Source: Myrica gale (Eukaryota; Streptophyta; Magnoliopsida; Fagales; Myricaceae). Taken from it: a DNA stretch of 64,000 nucleotides. The DNA is taken from the NCBI GenBank assembly GCA_963930655.1, contig OZ005608.1, forward strand, positions 15,500,001-15,564,000, read 5' to 3'. The number at the start of each line of letters is the position of its first letter. The first letter of the stretch is position 1. Positions 1 to 10,865 of the stretch are shown here, one piece after another. Both the position numbers and the translations under genes were made by a program. Under the pieces are notes generated by a model. It was not told the origin of the DNA. It saw only the letters and a program-made list of their open reading frames with translations, and ran no database searches.

Positions 1-534
1 GAAAGATTTTCAAGGGCCAAGGGCCGATTTCACGATCAAGCATGAAAGAGATATTTTCAAGGGCCTGGGGCCAACTTCAAGCAAGAGCATATGCATATCC
101 ATGAGCATGCATGTGCATCACGAATCAAGTTTATTCTCTTTCATGATTATGCAAGTACAAGTCAGGAGCATGTTTTAAGTTTTATGTCTTCCCTTACTGA
201 GTCTTTTTGACTCACGTTTTTAAAATTGTGTCATTCCAGATGCCTCAGGTGAAGAGAGTCAGGAGGACTACCTGACCTAGAAGCCTAAGAATTTATGTTT
301 CATACTTTTGATGATAGTGACTTGATCGTCACTAACTGGCTTGTTATGTGATATATATATATGTTTTGTATGAACTTAATGAGAACCGTGATTATGTAAG
401 ATTAGCTCGAACCCCTCGCGATCCTGTACGTTTCCGCCGTAATTAAGTAAAAATATAAGTAAGAACGCTGGAGCCATCCGGGGGATAGCTCGCGGCTGTC
501 ACGGTCCCTGCGGGATGCCGTTCGGGGCGTGACA
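1..534 (+). repeat. TKL (Tekay-like) LTR, 3' part, element S
   Basis: This is the right end of a long chromovirus LTR, entering from outside the window. It matches the last ~530 bp of the complete LTR at 35076-39185, including the 'aagggcc' purine/pyrimidine block, the TGAGTC/GACTCA hairpin (198-214), ATTCCAG at 233-239 and the terminus GGGGCGTGACA ending at 534. A PBS and gag start follow, so it is a 5' LTR on the plus strand. The body of element S is lost: CRM-like LTR sequence replaces it from about 866. Confidence 0.88.
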
Positions 535-541
535 GTTAAGT

Positions 542-552
542 TGGTATCAAAG
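542..552 (+). other. Primer binding site of element S (mutated)
   Basis: TGGTATCA begins 7 nt after the LTR end and matches the plant initiator tRNA-Met 3' complement (TGGTATCAGAG in element T). Here the next bases read AAAGG, a one-base change from T (GAGG context). Confidence 0.75.
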
Positions 553-696
553 GATCGGAGGGTAGAGCCGTAGAACATAGGGAACGAAGTAGAACCCTAA
601 AACCTAAAGCATGAGATAATACGTTTAGGGTTAGTTACGATAAGAATTTCTGAGGTTGAGGTTGTTCTAAGCTGAACGATAGCCTTGAAGTGCAGG

Positions 697-866
697 ATGG
701 CACCTAGGAGACCAACAAGAAGTCAAGAGCCCGAGGCTCCCGGAGTTACCACCGAGGATGTGTTAAGGCACATGACTCAGCTAGTTGCCGAGCACGTGCA
801 GCCGGGTGCCCATGCTGAAGGGGCCCGAGGACGCCCTGAGGGGTGTACGTTCGACCAGTTCAATCG
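697..866 (+). pseudogene. TKL gag, N-terminal stub
   Basis: The ATG at 697 lies in the same GCAGG-ATG context as the gag start of element T (39348). About 56 codons follow the T gag almost residue for residue (MAPRRPTRSQ..., ...GCTFDQFNR). The frame then runs directly into CRM-like LTR sequence near 866. The capsid domain, zinc knuckle and pol are missing. It is a relic that codes for no working Gag. Confidence 0.82.
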
Positions 867-1499
867 CCCGCGAAGATGATCCACTTTCTAGAAGGACCCG
901 GTCAAGAGAACGAGCCAAGAAGTTCAAGGACGTACTCGACGAAATCATTCATGAGATATGGGCCCAAGCCCATTCGTGGAGGCCCATCGAAGATGATCTA
1001 CTTTCTAGTCGTGTGAGGGTCAGCATCCATTTCAAGCATTTTGTCCGTTCCTAATTTTGTGTTAGACGTGTGTGTCTCTTTTAGGCACATGTAGTTTTCT
1101 TTTCGTGCCTTTTTTTAAGTTGCCGTGTGACCTGCTAGTTAAGTTAGGAAAGTAAATCCCGTCCAGCTCTTTAAGTCCAATAAGGAAATTTATTTCCTAT
1201 TCCAATTTGCTTTTACGTAGCTTTTTGAGAAGTCAAATAAGGACATTTATTTGACTATTCTAAAAGTGGCTTATACGTATAGGTTTTGAGAAGTCAAATA
1301 AAGAATTTTATTTGACTTGTCTAAGTTTGCTTTTACGTCCAGGTTATGTGAGAGTCAAATAAGGGATATTTTTCTCACCATACCGATGTTCTTGCTTTCT
1401 TAAGCAACGGGTCGAGGTTCCATTCGAATCCATGCTAGAAACGATCTTGGGTTCTCTATAGTTGTTGGGTCTCGTTACGGGATAACGGGGTTCACATCA
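867..1499 (+). repeat. CRM-like LTR, internally rearranged
   Basis: The fragment contains the LTR-encoded pol tail (ERAKKFKDVLDEIIHEIW...) and ends with the diagnostic GGGGTTCACATCA at 1499. The order is scrambled: the stretch coding DDPLSRR... lies before RERAKKFKDV instead of after it, and the copy then skips from 'ctttctag' to the LTR middle (about 1007-1010). No PBS follows. The 1200-1370 part holds inverted repeats of the GTCAAATAA/TTATTTGAC type. Confidence 0.78.
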
Positions 1500-1758
1500 T
1501 CCGGTCAATAGATAATTTTCGGACTATTCTAGAAGAATCAGATTGCATGGAAATTCTAAGGGCAAAATCCTTTCCTTTTGAAATCTTTTGATTATTTATT
1601 TTTGTTCAGCATTTTAATTTCCCTTTTGTTAGTCGTGTGAGGTCAGCTTCCATTTCAAGATTTTGTCCTTTCCTAGTTTGTTTTGTGTTAGGCGTATAGG
1701 AGTGGTTGTTGTCTACGTCCAGCTCCCTTTCCATTGTTAAAGCCCTCTTTATTTTTGG
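1500..1758 (+). repeat. CRM-like LTR fragment
   Basis: A second piece starts mid-LTR (CCGGTCAA...ATAATTTTCGG) directly after the CATCA terminus of the previous copy. It matches 11048-11310. It has neither terminus and is best explained as a recombination or deletion product. Confidence 0.7.
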
Positions 1759-1905
1759 CAACAACACAACAATTCTCTTGAGGTACGTCGCTGACCTTCG
1801 TGGGCTTCAGCTCGGATTTGTTACGAGCAAACATGATATCTTTCATCTTCTTCTCCCACTCCAGGAATGCCTCACGGAATTCTCGACTACGGAATTTGGA
1901 CAGCT
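1759..1905 (-). pseudogene. CRM-like gag fragment (gag-only subfamily)
   Basis: On the minus strand this matches the gag C-terminal stretch of element B (28636-28755), with the same TCTTGAGGTACGTCGCTGAC and CATCTTCTTCTCCCACTCC signatures. About 145 bp remain, with no start and no domain. Confidence 0.65.
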
Positions 1906-2051
1906 TATTGTGTTTGAGACCCTGATGTAATTATAGCTATTACTTCACGTTATCGTTGGAGGAGAAGGTTCTAATGTTCCGTATGTGCGTTAATCGATTT
2001 AGAGTTAAAAAAAAAATTCTGCTGCAAGTGTTAATGTCTGGGGCGTGACAT
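1906..2051 (+). repeat. TKL-type LTR end fragment
   Basis: The only diagnostic feature is the terminus, tctgGGGCGTGACA, ending at 2051 and preceded by a poly-A and 'ctgctgcaagtg'. The left part is not alignable by eye. The boundary with the gag fragment is approximate. Confidence 0.45.
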
Positions 2052-2358
2052 GACAACTTGTGCAAATTGCTTCAGCTCAGAAGTAATCAGGCAAGTTGTT
2101 TTCATATAGCAAGGTTCTATCCATTTCTCCAAGAGTCTTATTCTTTCTCTCTACAACACCATTTTGTTGAGTTCTAGGAGCCGAGAAGTTATGGTTAATG
2201 CAATTTTAATCACAAAACTTTTCAAAGGAGGAATTTTCTAATTATCTCCCATGATCACTTTTTATGCTAGAAATAGCAAAACCTTTTTCATTTTGAATCA
2301 TCTTACTAAGTTTTTCAAAAGCATGAAAAGCCTCATCTTTATGAGCTAGAAATAGAAC

Positions 2359-2541
2359 TCATGTGAATCTACTAAAATCATCAATAATAACAAAGCCATA
2401 ATGTTTACAGCCCAAACTCAACGTTCGGGTTGGACTAAATAAGTCCATGTGTATAAGTTGAAGTGGCCTATAAGTGGATATCACATTTTTGGGCTTAAAA
2501 GAGGTTTTGATTTGTTTGCCTTTTTGGCAAACTAGAAACAA
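2359..2541 (-). pseudogene. copia integrase fragment
   Basis: The translation carries the copia integrase signature CQKGKQIKTSFKPKN, then PLQLIHMDLFSP and YGFVIIDDFSRFT, the region with the first catalytic aspartate of the DDE core. Only about 60 codons are open. The downstream minus-strand sequence to 2052 keeps weaker integrase similarity with frame breaks. Integrase would have joined element cDNA to the genome. This copy is dead. Confidence 0.8.
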
Positions 2542-2803
2542 GATTCCTTTTGGATAGTTTTGAAATCATGTCCATGCTTGCATGAGCAAGTCTTCTATGC
2601 CAAAACCAACAATCCTTATCATTTAAAGCTGAAAGACATTTTATGATTTATGAGGAGATGCTTTCTAAATGAACAATGTACACATTTTCAAATTATGTCC
2701 AACAAACAGGACTTTCTTGCTTTCAATATTCTCAACAAGACATATTGATGGTTCAAAAATGACTCGGTTTTCCTTGTCACATCATTGACTAATACTCAAG
2801 AGA

Positions 2804-3028
2804 TTAAGCTTTAAACCATCGACAAGAAAATACATTCTCAATTATGAGATTATGATACATACCAATGCTACCAACACCGAGTCTTTCCTTTGTCATTTTA
2901 ACCAAAAGTAACCGAACCCTTTCCTTTGAGAAAAAGAGAGTTAAACCAACTCTGGTCATGTGCTTGGAGCATCTACTGTCAAGGACCCAATATTCCTTGG
3001 TTTTATTGGACTTCAAGCACTCCTGCAA
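2804..3028 (-). pseudogene. copia protease fragment
   Basis: The ORF contains WVLDSRCSKHMT, which corresponds to the copia aspartic-protease active site (normally D-S-G). The glycine is replaced by arginine, so the catalytic triad is broken. It follows the gag zinc-knuckle block on the same strand. Confidence 0.75.
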
Positions 3029-3034
3029 AAGGAA

Positions 3035-3499
3035 TCAACCCTTGATCTTTGGTATCCAAATCTTTTTGGGTCCTTTGGTGTTAGAAATAAATTCCTTCAC
3101 CCTATCTTTTTGGATCCATACAAATTTGATCCCATGAGTGGATTTCTTTCTAGTTGGACAAGTGTGTGAAATGTGTCCATTATTTCCCCAAAAGTTACAC
3201 ATGCTGAAAGATGTAGATGATTTAATAATCATATCCGAATATAACTTTTGATTACCAACCAAATCATAACCAATCCTACTTTTGTTGAAACAACATCTTT
3301 GGAAACCAAGTAAAATATCAAGGTTTCTTTTTCCTTGAGTAAATCTTTGAAGATTATGAGAGAGAGAGAGAGAGTCAACTTTCCTTTTTAAATCAATATT
3401 TTCATATTTCAAATCATTTGACTCTTCTTGCAAGCCTTTTTCATTTTCTTTTGTGACTCTTGCAAGATTCTCTTCAAGAGAAACAACTTGGTATTTCAA
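3035..3499 (-). pseudogene. copia gag C-terminal part with zinc knuckle remnant
   Basis: 154 open codons. The N-terminal half is coiled-coil-like (SLEENLARVTKENEKG, LKYENIDLKRKVDSL). It is followed by LLGFQRCCFNKSRIGYD, a Sirevirus-type gag signature, and a knuckle CNFWGNNGHISHTC in which the second cysteine of CX2C is a tryptophan. The zinc ligand set is therefore incomplete. Gag would package element RNA. Confidence 0.75.
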
Positions 3500-3805
3500 A
3501 GTGTCATTTCTTTAAATAAGAATTTCTAGATTTTTTTTTAAGACAACAATACTTTGAAAATACTCTTTTCAATTCAAGATATTGTTCATTAAAGCATCTT
3601 GTAGTTCATCAAAAGAGACAGAACAGATTGACGAGTTTTGTACCACATTGTCATTTTCTTTTGCCATTAGACATAGATTTCTCACTTCCTCATCACTATG
3701 ACTATCACTTTCATCAAACTCTCCCCATGCGGCCAAAAAGGCTTTTTTTTTTTGTCGTTGAAATCGTTTGATTTTTTATGGAATTCAAGGTTGTTGCAGT
3801 TTTCT

Positions 3806-4090
3806 TTATATGTTATGGCTTCTTGAATCCAAAACAAATAATATCATTCTTCTTGCTGCTATCACCTTTGTAGCTTGTCTTCCTTGGAAATCTTCAGCTC
3901 CTTGTTTCTTCCGAAAGAACATCTTGAATCTCTTGATGAACAACGATATTTCCTCATCATCTCCAGAGGAATCATTTTCATTTGAGCATGAGACTTTTAA
4001 GGCTATGCCTCTTTTTTCCTTTTCTTCATCTTCATCTCCCCTTACTTGAATCATCTCATGTGTTATGACAGATCCCATGAGCTCATCCAA
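3806..4090 (-). pseudogene. copia gag middle fragment
   Basis: 94 open codons, with MDELMGSVITHEM and an acidic DEDEEKEKR stretch, then SSGDDEEISLFIKRF. The position between the gag N-terminal block and the knuckle block matches Sirevirus-like gag. No catalytic motif is expected. Confidence 0.6.
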
Positions 4091-4503
4091 AGGAAGCTTC
4101 GTTAAGTCTTTGGCTTCTTAAAAAGCGGTTACCTTGGGTTCCCAAGCATTTGGAAGACACCTAAGGATCTTTCTCACCATTTCAACAATAATATATTCTT
4201 TACCAAGAGATTTAAGACCATTTATAATATCGGTAATGCGAGTAAACATAGATGAAATATTTTCATCAAGTTTCATCTTAAAAAGCTAGTAATTGTGAAC
4301 AAGCACGCTAATCTTATTTTCTTTAACTTGATTCATACCTTCATGGGCCACTTGAAGTTTGTCACAAATTTGTTTTACGGTATTACAACTGGAAACACGA
4401 TTAAATCCATTTGAATCAAGTGTATACAATATAACACATTCATATCTTTAAAATTCATGGACATGAGCTTAAGATCAGCGTCATCAAAATCCTTTTTCAT
4501 CTT

Positions 4504-4689
4504 TCACGTACCTTCAGCTATCTTAGGAAATCTAGGGCCTCTGGAACTGATCCTCCATAGATCATAGTCAACGGCTTGGATATAGATTCTCATCCTTGCC
4601 TTCCAGTAGTTATAGCAAGTCTCATTGAACAAAAGTGATCTATTTGTGGATTGATCTTCAGCTAAAGAGGTACTAACAATGGTTGTCAT
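4504..4689 (-). pseudogene. copia gag N-terminus
   Basis: The frame reads RSLLFNETCYNYWKARMRIYIQ, the conserved N-terminal gag block of Ty1/copia elements (F-x-G-x-N-Y-x-x-W-K). It starts just after the PBS and LTR on this strand, so it is the true 5' end of gag. Confidence 0.75.
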
Positions 4690-4707
4690 AGATAGAGATA
4701 TTAAACC

Positions 4708-4724
4708 TCAGATCTGATAACAAT
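4708..4724 (-). other. PBS region of the Sirevirus-like copia (decayed)
   Basis: On the minus strand the sequence is TTGTTATCAGATCTGAGG, an eroded TGGTATCAGAKC initiator-Met PBS, directly after the proposed LTR end at 4725. Confidence 0.5.
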
Positions 4725-5870
4725 TGAAAGACTAAATAACAACCAAAGAGGGAGGGTGAATTAGGTTTTAATAAAAGTTAGGAATTTTTCAAGATAATTA
4801 AAGCAATATAACCGTAAGGCTTAAAACACAGCAAGAAGAGATATGGAATGAGTAAAACGGAAAGATAGAGTTAGAGTGATGACACCGTGATTTTAGGTGG
4901 TTCAGCCAACACTTGCCTACGTCCACCCCCAAGGCTACTGACTTCCTTGAGCTTCTTTCACTCTCCTTCAAATAGTAAATACATCTGAGCTTCAGGGGTG
5001 CTAAGGAACCTTTACAAAGCGTTTTACGAGCTCACGCTTCAACTCTCTTTACAAATTCTAAAAACCAAGGGATTTCTTCTACTCTCACAAATAGGACCAA
5101 GTGTTCGCCTAACACTCAAGTGGTTCTCAAAAGGTGAGTACAAAGGAATATCAAAGAATGGCTCTTTAAGCCGAATAAACAAGTGAAAAGCACGAAACGT
5201 ATGAAATGCCTCTCTAAGTCGAATCAGCAAATAAAAAGCTCAAAAGTGTACAAGAAGACAAGATTCTTGAGGTCAAGCTAATGTTTGCCAGGTAGCAGCA
5301 AAAGCTCTCTTGGTTGGTGCGTTTTTCTCTCTTCTTCAAAGCACTTTCTGTCTCTAGAATTTAGGGCAAAGAGTAATTGCAAGTGTGTTGTCGTTATCTC
5401 TCTATTATTTTATTTTTTATAGTCTTCTGGGCTTCAACGGTCTTCAAGTAGCTTTTATCGTACCGTTGGAATGGTTTCAAAGTCTTTTTGAATCATTTTG
5501 AATGAGCTGACGTCGTTCCAAGATTTCTTTAAAATTGTGGTATGTGTCGACACATGATCATCATGTGTGGACACTTAAAAAATTGGTCTGGAAATATGCT
5601 CTCGGGAGACAGTGCAATGTGTTGACATTAGGCTTCAATGTGTCGACACCGTGATACTTCAAAAAATTTGTCTCGATTTGTTTTCTCGGGTGTCAGTGCA
5701 ATGTGTCGACCATGAATTCATCATCTGGAGTAAGTGCAATGTGTCGACACTATCAATGCTGGAGAGAAAATTCTGCAATTAAAAATAATTTAGAGAAATA
5801 ACATCAATCTTTTGAAATTCATTTTAGAAATTGTGGATTGACAATATAAAATCTAAACGCCTTCAAAACA
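4725..5870 (-). repeat. Sirevirus-like copia 5' LTR
   Basis: Read on the minus strand, it would start TGTTTTGAAGGC at 5870 and end at 4725 beside the PBS. It holds several copies of the palindrome GTGTCGACAC or close variants between 5545 and 5760. No gene. The outer end is inferred from the TG/CA rule and the start of LINE similarity just after it. Confidence 0.55.
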
Positions 5871-5879
5871 TAGAATTTT

Positions 5880-6271
5880 TTGTTATTATCAAAATTAATT
5901 GTGGATTGTTTGCAAAACAACCTTGTGGTAACAAAAAGACAAGGGAAACTTTGGAAAGAGGGTGAACCTAGGATTCTCAGAGTATGTCTGGGAGACTTTA
6001 ATAATGTGCTTTGTCAAGGTGAAAAGCGAGAGGTCGAATTGTCAGTAGTTCATCCTCGAGGGGTCTGGTTAATTTTTTGGAATCTCAAGGGTATGTAGAC
6101 TTGGGATTTTCAGGAAGGCAATTTACATGGTCTAATTGTCATGCTAGTTTGGCTCATATCCAGGAGAGAATCGATAAGATAATTGCAAATATCCCTGGGT
6201 GTACAGCTTTTCCAAATGCTACAGTTCGTCAACATCCCATTGCTCCATCTGATCATATCCCGATAATATAA
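5880..6271 (+). pseudogene. LINE (L1-type) endonuclease fragment
   Basis: Two overlapping frames carry an apurinic-like endonuclease: LGDFNNVL...EK (GDFN motif), then GYVDLGFSGRQFTWSN and ERIDKIIAN, ending in APSDHIPI (SDHxP motif). This order is diagnostic of plant L1 LINE endonucleases. A frameshift near 6080 separates GDFN from the rest. Confidence 0.85.
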
Positions 6272-6897
6272 GAGTTTTCTTGGTGCTGAGATTTATTTTC
6301 CCAGAGCTTGTAAATTTGAAGGTTTTTGGACTCGGGACAAGTCTTGTTTCGATGTTGTGGCAACTGGTTGGAATCAATCTCTTTCTGGTTCTCCTTTCAA
6401 CTACGGTGAGTTTGCACTGCAGAAGTGGATTAAAGATCATTTAGGTATATCCATAAGGCTATAAAATAAGCTCGAGAGCAGATTTTGGTGTGTCAGCAGG
6501 GAGCTCCTTCTGAAGAAAATTTACATCGGGAATGAGAGGAAGTTTTGTGGAAATAAAAGTTCCTTGTTGATTGGCTCACCTTGAGTGAATTAAATACAAA
6601 AATTTTTCATGTCTCAACAGTTATTTTGGCAGTGCAGGAACCGTATCCACAGACTGAAAAATAGCATATGGGTTGGATTTCGGGTAGGAGGGCTGTGGGA
6701 GAGGAATTTCGGGATTTTTTTCTCGAACTTATTCACATCTAGCAACCCATGTTTTCCTGCAGATTTGGATGGGCTTGTGCACTAGGAGATTACAACTGAA
6801 GATAACGAGGCTCTAAATAGATTATCAGATGAGGAAGAAATATTCACCACCCTTAAGAAGATGAGGTCGGAGATGGCATCAGGCCCGTATCGACGGT
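6272..6897 (+). pseudogene. LINE linker between endonuclease and RT, no open frame
   Basis: Weak coding traces remain (FEGFWTRDKSCFDVV..., GNKSSLLIGS...), but stops occur in every frame. The position between endonuclease and RT fits the L1 linker. Confidence 0.5.
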
Positions 6898-7511
6898 ATG
6901 ACTGTTATGTTTTTCAAGCATTTTTGGACCATAGTGGGACCATATTTTATTAATGTTGTCCAAGCGTTTTTCTCTACTGATTGTTTGTTGCTTGAGATAA
7001 ACCAAAAAAATCTACTCCTTATTCCAAAAATTGATAAAGCCTCCAAAGTAAGCCAATTTCGTCCAATAAGTCTATTTAACGTAATATACATGCCGATTTC
7101 TAAAAATTTGAAGGTACGATTGAAAGGTCTTTTGCCAAAATTGATATCACCTTTTTAGCTTGCTTTTGTCTAGGTAGAAATATTCAGGATAATTACATCG
7201 TGGTAGCAGAATTGTTTCATGAAATGGGTCATAAACGAGGAAAAGGGGAGTGGATGGCGTTAAAAGTGGATATAGAGAAGGCATATAACCGAGTTGAATG
7301 GAGCTTTCTTCTTCAGGTGCTGAAGCTTTTCGGCTTTAGTGAAAATGGCTTAGTTGGATACATAAGTGTATTTCAACTCCAACATTCTCTATCCTTTCGA
7401 ATAGGGCTCCCTATGGCAACTTTTCTCCATCTAGGTGGCTTCATCAAGGTGATCCTCTATCACCATCCCTTTTTATTATTTGTTCTGAAATATTATCAAG
7501 GATTTTGCTGA
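6898..7511 (+). pseudogene. LINE reverse transcriptase fragment
   Basis: Two frames carry non-LTR RT: LLLIPKID...SQFRPISLFNV (RT block 1, LIPK...RPISL), then MALKVDIEKAYNRVEWSFL (block with the first catalytic aspartate, D-x-x-K-A-Y-D/N-x-V-E-W). The motif with the YxDD box has not survived. Sequence similarity ends near 7545. The element is 5'- and 3'-truncated and dead. Confidence 0.85.
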
Positions 7512-7545
7512 GGGTTGAACTGCAGGGAATGCTTTGGGGAATCAT

Positions 7546-8103
7546 TACAAGATGTGTTCCCAGTTATGTTCCTAGTGCATGATTACAAGTTATGAATTCA
7601 AGTTATGATTTCAAGATGTGTTCCTAGTGCATGATTTCAAGCTCATGTTTACAAGGTCTTTTCCTTACTGAGTCGTTTGACTCACAGTTTTTAAAATGTA
7701 TCATTCCAGATTTGCCAGGTGTCAGGAGCTCCTAGCATTACCTGACTCAGTAAGTATTAGATTGTAATGTTGTCGGTCATAGGCCTTTGGGAAAGCACTA
7801 CGGGTCAGGAGTTGGAGAATATACAAGAACCCCTTAAAGTGTCGGATAACATACTGAGGTAACATGTTGCTAAACAATATTGTAAGGTATATATGGATAC
7901 AAGGCGTGATGTGAAGATGTTATGAGTAAGTCGTTTTGTGTAAGTTGTAGTTTATGTAAATCTCTTTGGCCCATCTCTCTCAGTTGTCTGTGTAAAAAAA
8001 ATAATATTTCCGCTGCAGATTAAGAGCAAACGATGGAACATTCATTGAGTGGATGTTCGCGGCTGTCATTAACCCCCTTCGGGCTAGCGTTCGGGGCGTG
8101 ACA
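7546..8103 (+). repeat. TKL LTR, 3' part (fragment O)
   Basis: It carries the conserved TGAGTC/GACTCA hairpin (7669-7684), ATTCCAG at 7703-7709, and the terminus TTCGGGGCGTGACA at 8103. The left end is fused to the LINE near 7546. The right end abuts the minus-strand extra ORF of element P, so it probably inserted into that ORF before its own left side was lost. Confidence 0.8.
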
Positions 8104-8609
8104 CTCATCCCTTGGGCTATTCCGCCTAGGCTCTTCCTGTGGTTGTTCTCTTGCTTCATTGGCACTGGATCCTCTTCCATAGGGTCCTCTTCCGGATCCT
8201 CCTCTGGAACCTCCTCTAAATCTTCCGGTCTAATGGTTCTCAAAGGAATAGCATTTATTGGCGACTCCGACCAATAAAGGTTTTCCAGGTACGCAGAATA
8301 ATATGGGGTCAAGGGTTGCCTCCACCTGGAGGGTCTAGGCTGGTCTTCTGCCAGAGGTGGCGGGGGCTGGTTTGTCCCCACCGTACCTTCTTGCCAATAG
8401 GGTGAATGGGGTCGGTATGTTCTCCTCATGTCTTCTCTATCGGACTCACGGGGTGCATGAGTCGGAGCCACATGGCTTCCCAACAGTCTCATCAAACCCT
8501 GAGATCTAGGGTTGACCCGGAACAAACTGCGGTACTCACGTGCCATCATTCTTCTCTGAGAAGGAGTGGCCGACTGTTGGGAACCTGGGGGTCGGCTACT
8601 CGGTGGCAT
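8104..8609 (-). pseudogene. TKL extra ORF after pol, copy P (3'-truncated)
   Basis: From the ATG whose complement is 8607-8609, the protein reads MPPSSRPPGSQ...SATPSQRRMMAREYRSLFRV. It matches the 287-aa ORF of element T (43986-44849) over about 165 residues, including SESPINAIPLRT and a short EEDPEEDPMEED acidic run. It is open up to the point where LTR O cuts it (8103). Unknown function, proline-rich and acidic, no recognised domain. In P it lies 167 nt after pol; in T the spacing is 166 nt. Confidence 0.8.
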
Positions 8610-8776
8610 CTGACAACACAATTCAATAGTCAGCCATGTGCATGAATAAAATATGTCGACACATATCACAAAGAATTAACATTCTTTATGCAAAAGACAT
8701 CAATCATATAAATAGCAGGCAATGCACAAATCATACATGTCAATCTATTCAAGAGAAGGGAGTAGATACTTTAATT

Positions 8777-10190
8777 TCATTCTCCTCTAAACTGAGGGTA
8801 CTTTTTATGCATCTCGCTCTCAAATTCCCATGATGCCTCCTCTACCCCATGGTTTCTCCATAGAACCTTTACAAGCGGTATAACCTTTATCCGCAACTGC
8901 TGCTCCTTTCTATCGAGAATCCTCATTGGCTCTTCTACATAGGTGAGGTTTTCTTTGATCTGCATTGGCTCATATTCTAATATGTGGGTAGGGTCAGGTA
9001 CGTACTTGCGTAAGAGCGACACATGGAATACATCGTGGACTCCTGCTATGGATGGCGGTAACGCAAGTCTATACGCCACCGGTCCAACGCGCTCCAGGAT
9101 CTCGAAAGGTCCTATAAATCTGGGTTGAAGCTTTCCCTTCTTCCCAAATCGCGCTACTCTCTTAGTTGGAGAAATCTTTAAGAACACCTTGCTTCCTTCT
9201 TCAAAAGTTAACTCCCAAATCGCGCTACTCCCTTACTTGAATCTTCTTTTTCGTCTGTAAGATTATCTCCGGACCCAATAGTCTTCCTTCCTCTACTTCA
9301 TCCCAATACAATGGCGACCTACATTTCCGCCCATATAAGGCTTCGTATGGTGCCAGACCAATGTTTGATTGGAAGCTGTTATTGTATGCGAACTCTGCTA
9401 ATGGCAGATACTGAGCCCAACTGCCTTTGAAATCAATTACACAAGATCGAAGCATATCTTCCAGAATCTAAATAGTTCGCTCAGATTTCCCATCCGTCTG
9501 GGGTGAAAAGCGGTACTGAAGTTCAATTTAGTGCCCAAGGATTCATGCAGTCTTTTCCAAAATCTCGAAGTAAATCTTGGATCCCTGTTTGACACTATAC
9601 TCTTGGGTATACCATGGAGTCTGACAATTTCTTGAAGATAAACTTCAGCTAGCTTATCTGGGGTATACTTCACCCTAATGGGCAAAAAGTGGGCCGACTT
9701 AGTCAATCGGTCCACAACTACCCATATAGCATCGTAGCCAGTTGTCGTTCGTGGTAGCCCCACAACAAAATTCATGGCTATTCCTTCCCATTTCCACTCC
9801 GGGATCTCTAGAGGCTTTAACGTCCCTGCTGGCCTCTGGTGCTCTGCCTTCACTCTCTGACAGGTCAAACATCGAGCAACATACTCCGCAATCTCCCGCT
9901 TCATGTTCGGCCACCAATAGTGCTTCTTGATGTCCCGATACATCTTTGTTCCTCCTGGGTGGATGGTATAGGGCCTGGTATGCTCCTCTGCTAAGATCAA
10001 GTCTTTGATTCCCCCAGCACAGGGGACACAAATTCTACTTCGGTACTTTAACAATCCATCCTTATCCTCAAAGTCAGGATTATTCTTCTTTTCCTGATTC
10101 CTGCTATCACCGCATCGCTTTTCTGGGCTTCGCAAATTCGCTCCTCCAGCGTAATCTCCTCCCTTTTCAGATCCTTCATGATCTCAATCT
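8777..10190 (-). pseudogene. TKL pol, integrase-chromodomain part (element P)
   Basis: Minus-strand frames at 10135-9437, 9455-9225 and 9187-8777 give, in order: the integrase zinc region ([17 protein letters not shown]...[11 protein letters not shown]); the DDE core ([32 protein letters not shown]); the GPF/Y-type block ([19 protein letters not shown]); and a chromodomain-like end ([19 protein letters not shown]). At least two frame breaks separate them. RT and RNase H are absent; the sequence jumps into LTR at about 10205, beside a duplicated 17-bp stretch (10085 region and 10187 region). Confidence 0.88.
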
Positions 10191-10205
10191 TTTCCTGATT
10201 CCTGC

Positions 10206-10865
10206 TTAAAACACACATATATATTCTAACTTATCACCAACAACTTATCAACTTATCAACATAATAACTTATCTCAAGACAATCATTCTAGCCTATCTCT
10301 AAGATAACCACAACAACCTATCATCTTAAAACTCTCTAGCTTATCACTACGATAAGCACACCCACTTATCAATTAAATTCTTTTCAAGCTATCATATATA
10401 TCTAGTAGCTTATCAATAATATCTCTAATGATAATTTAAGAGTAATGATAATAAAGGCTACATAATGATGATCAAGGCTACCTATTAAAAGACACAAAAA
10501 TATTTAAATGCTTAACATAAATTTCATGATTTTCTACTTAGATATTTTCGTCCATGATATATCAAATTTCTCTTCATAATTTAATTTCATGGATTATGGA
10601 ATATAATAAGCAATGGAAAAATATAAGCCCATAAAAGAAATTTACCTAGCAAGTATCGGCTCTTAGGAAAAATAGAATTTAAACTTGTACTAAAAATTTC
10701 CACAATTAAAAAAATATTTAAATAAAATTCTTGAATAAAATTTCATAATAAGTTAATGTACCATAAACATTAAACTTAGGTCATACATTGGCCAAAAATA
10801 TGGCCCCAATAGTTAAATCAAAACGAATACAAAGGAAATAGCAAAAGGATAAGCGGGGCCTCACA
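10206..10865 (-). repeat. TKL LTR, 5' part (element P)
   Basis: Read on the minus strand, it starts TGTGAGGCCCCGC at 10865. It contains many GATAAG/CTTATC words (10223-10440), as in the first ~700 bp of element T's LTR. The LTR's remaining 3 kb, the PBS, gag and RT are deleted up to the pol fragment. Confidence 0.8.

Larger units (their letters stand above)
2052..4724 (-). mobile_element. Ty1/copia (Sirevirus-like) internal region, decayed
   Basis: Read on the minus strand, the order is gag N-terminus (4689-4504), gag middle (4090-3806), gag zinc knuckle (3499-3035), protease (3028-2804) and start of integrase (2541-2359 and on to 2052). This is Ty1/copia order, with the long gag typical of Sireviruses. 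Many stops and frameshifts separate the blocks. RT and RNase H are missing beyond 2052, where a TKL-type LTR end abuts. Confidence 0.8.

Noticed and set aside
3358..3374. GA microsatellite
   Set aside because: About eight GA repeats within decayed gag; ordinary simple repeat.
8053..8277. Plus-strand frame over the extra ORF of P
   Set aside because: Shadow of the minus-strand frame; its Ser/Gly repeat is the complement of the EEDP codons.
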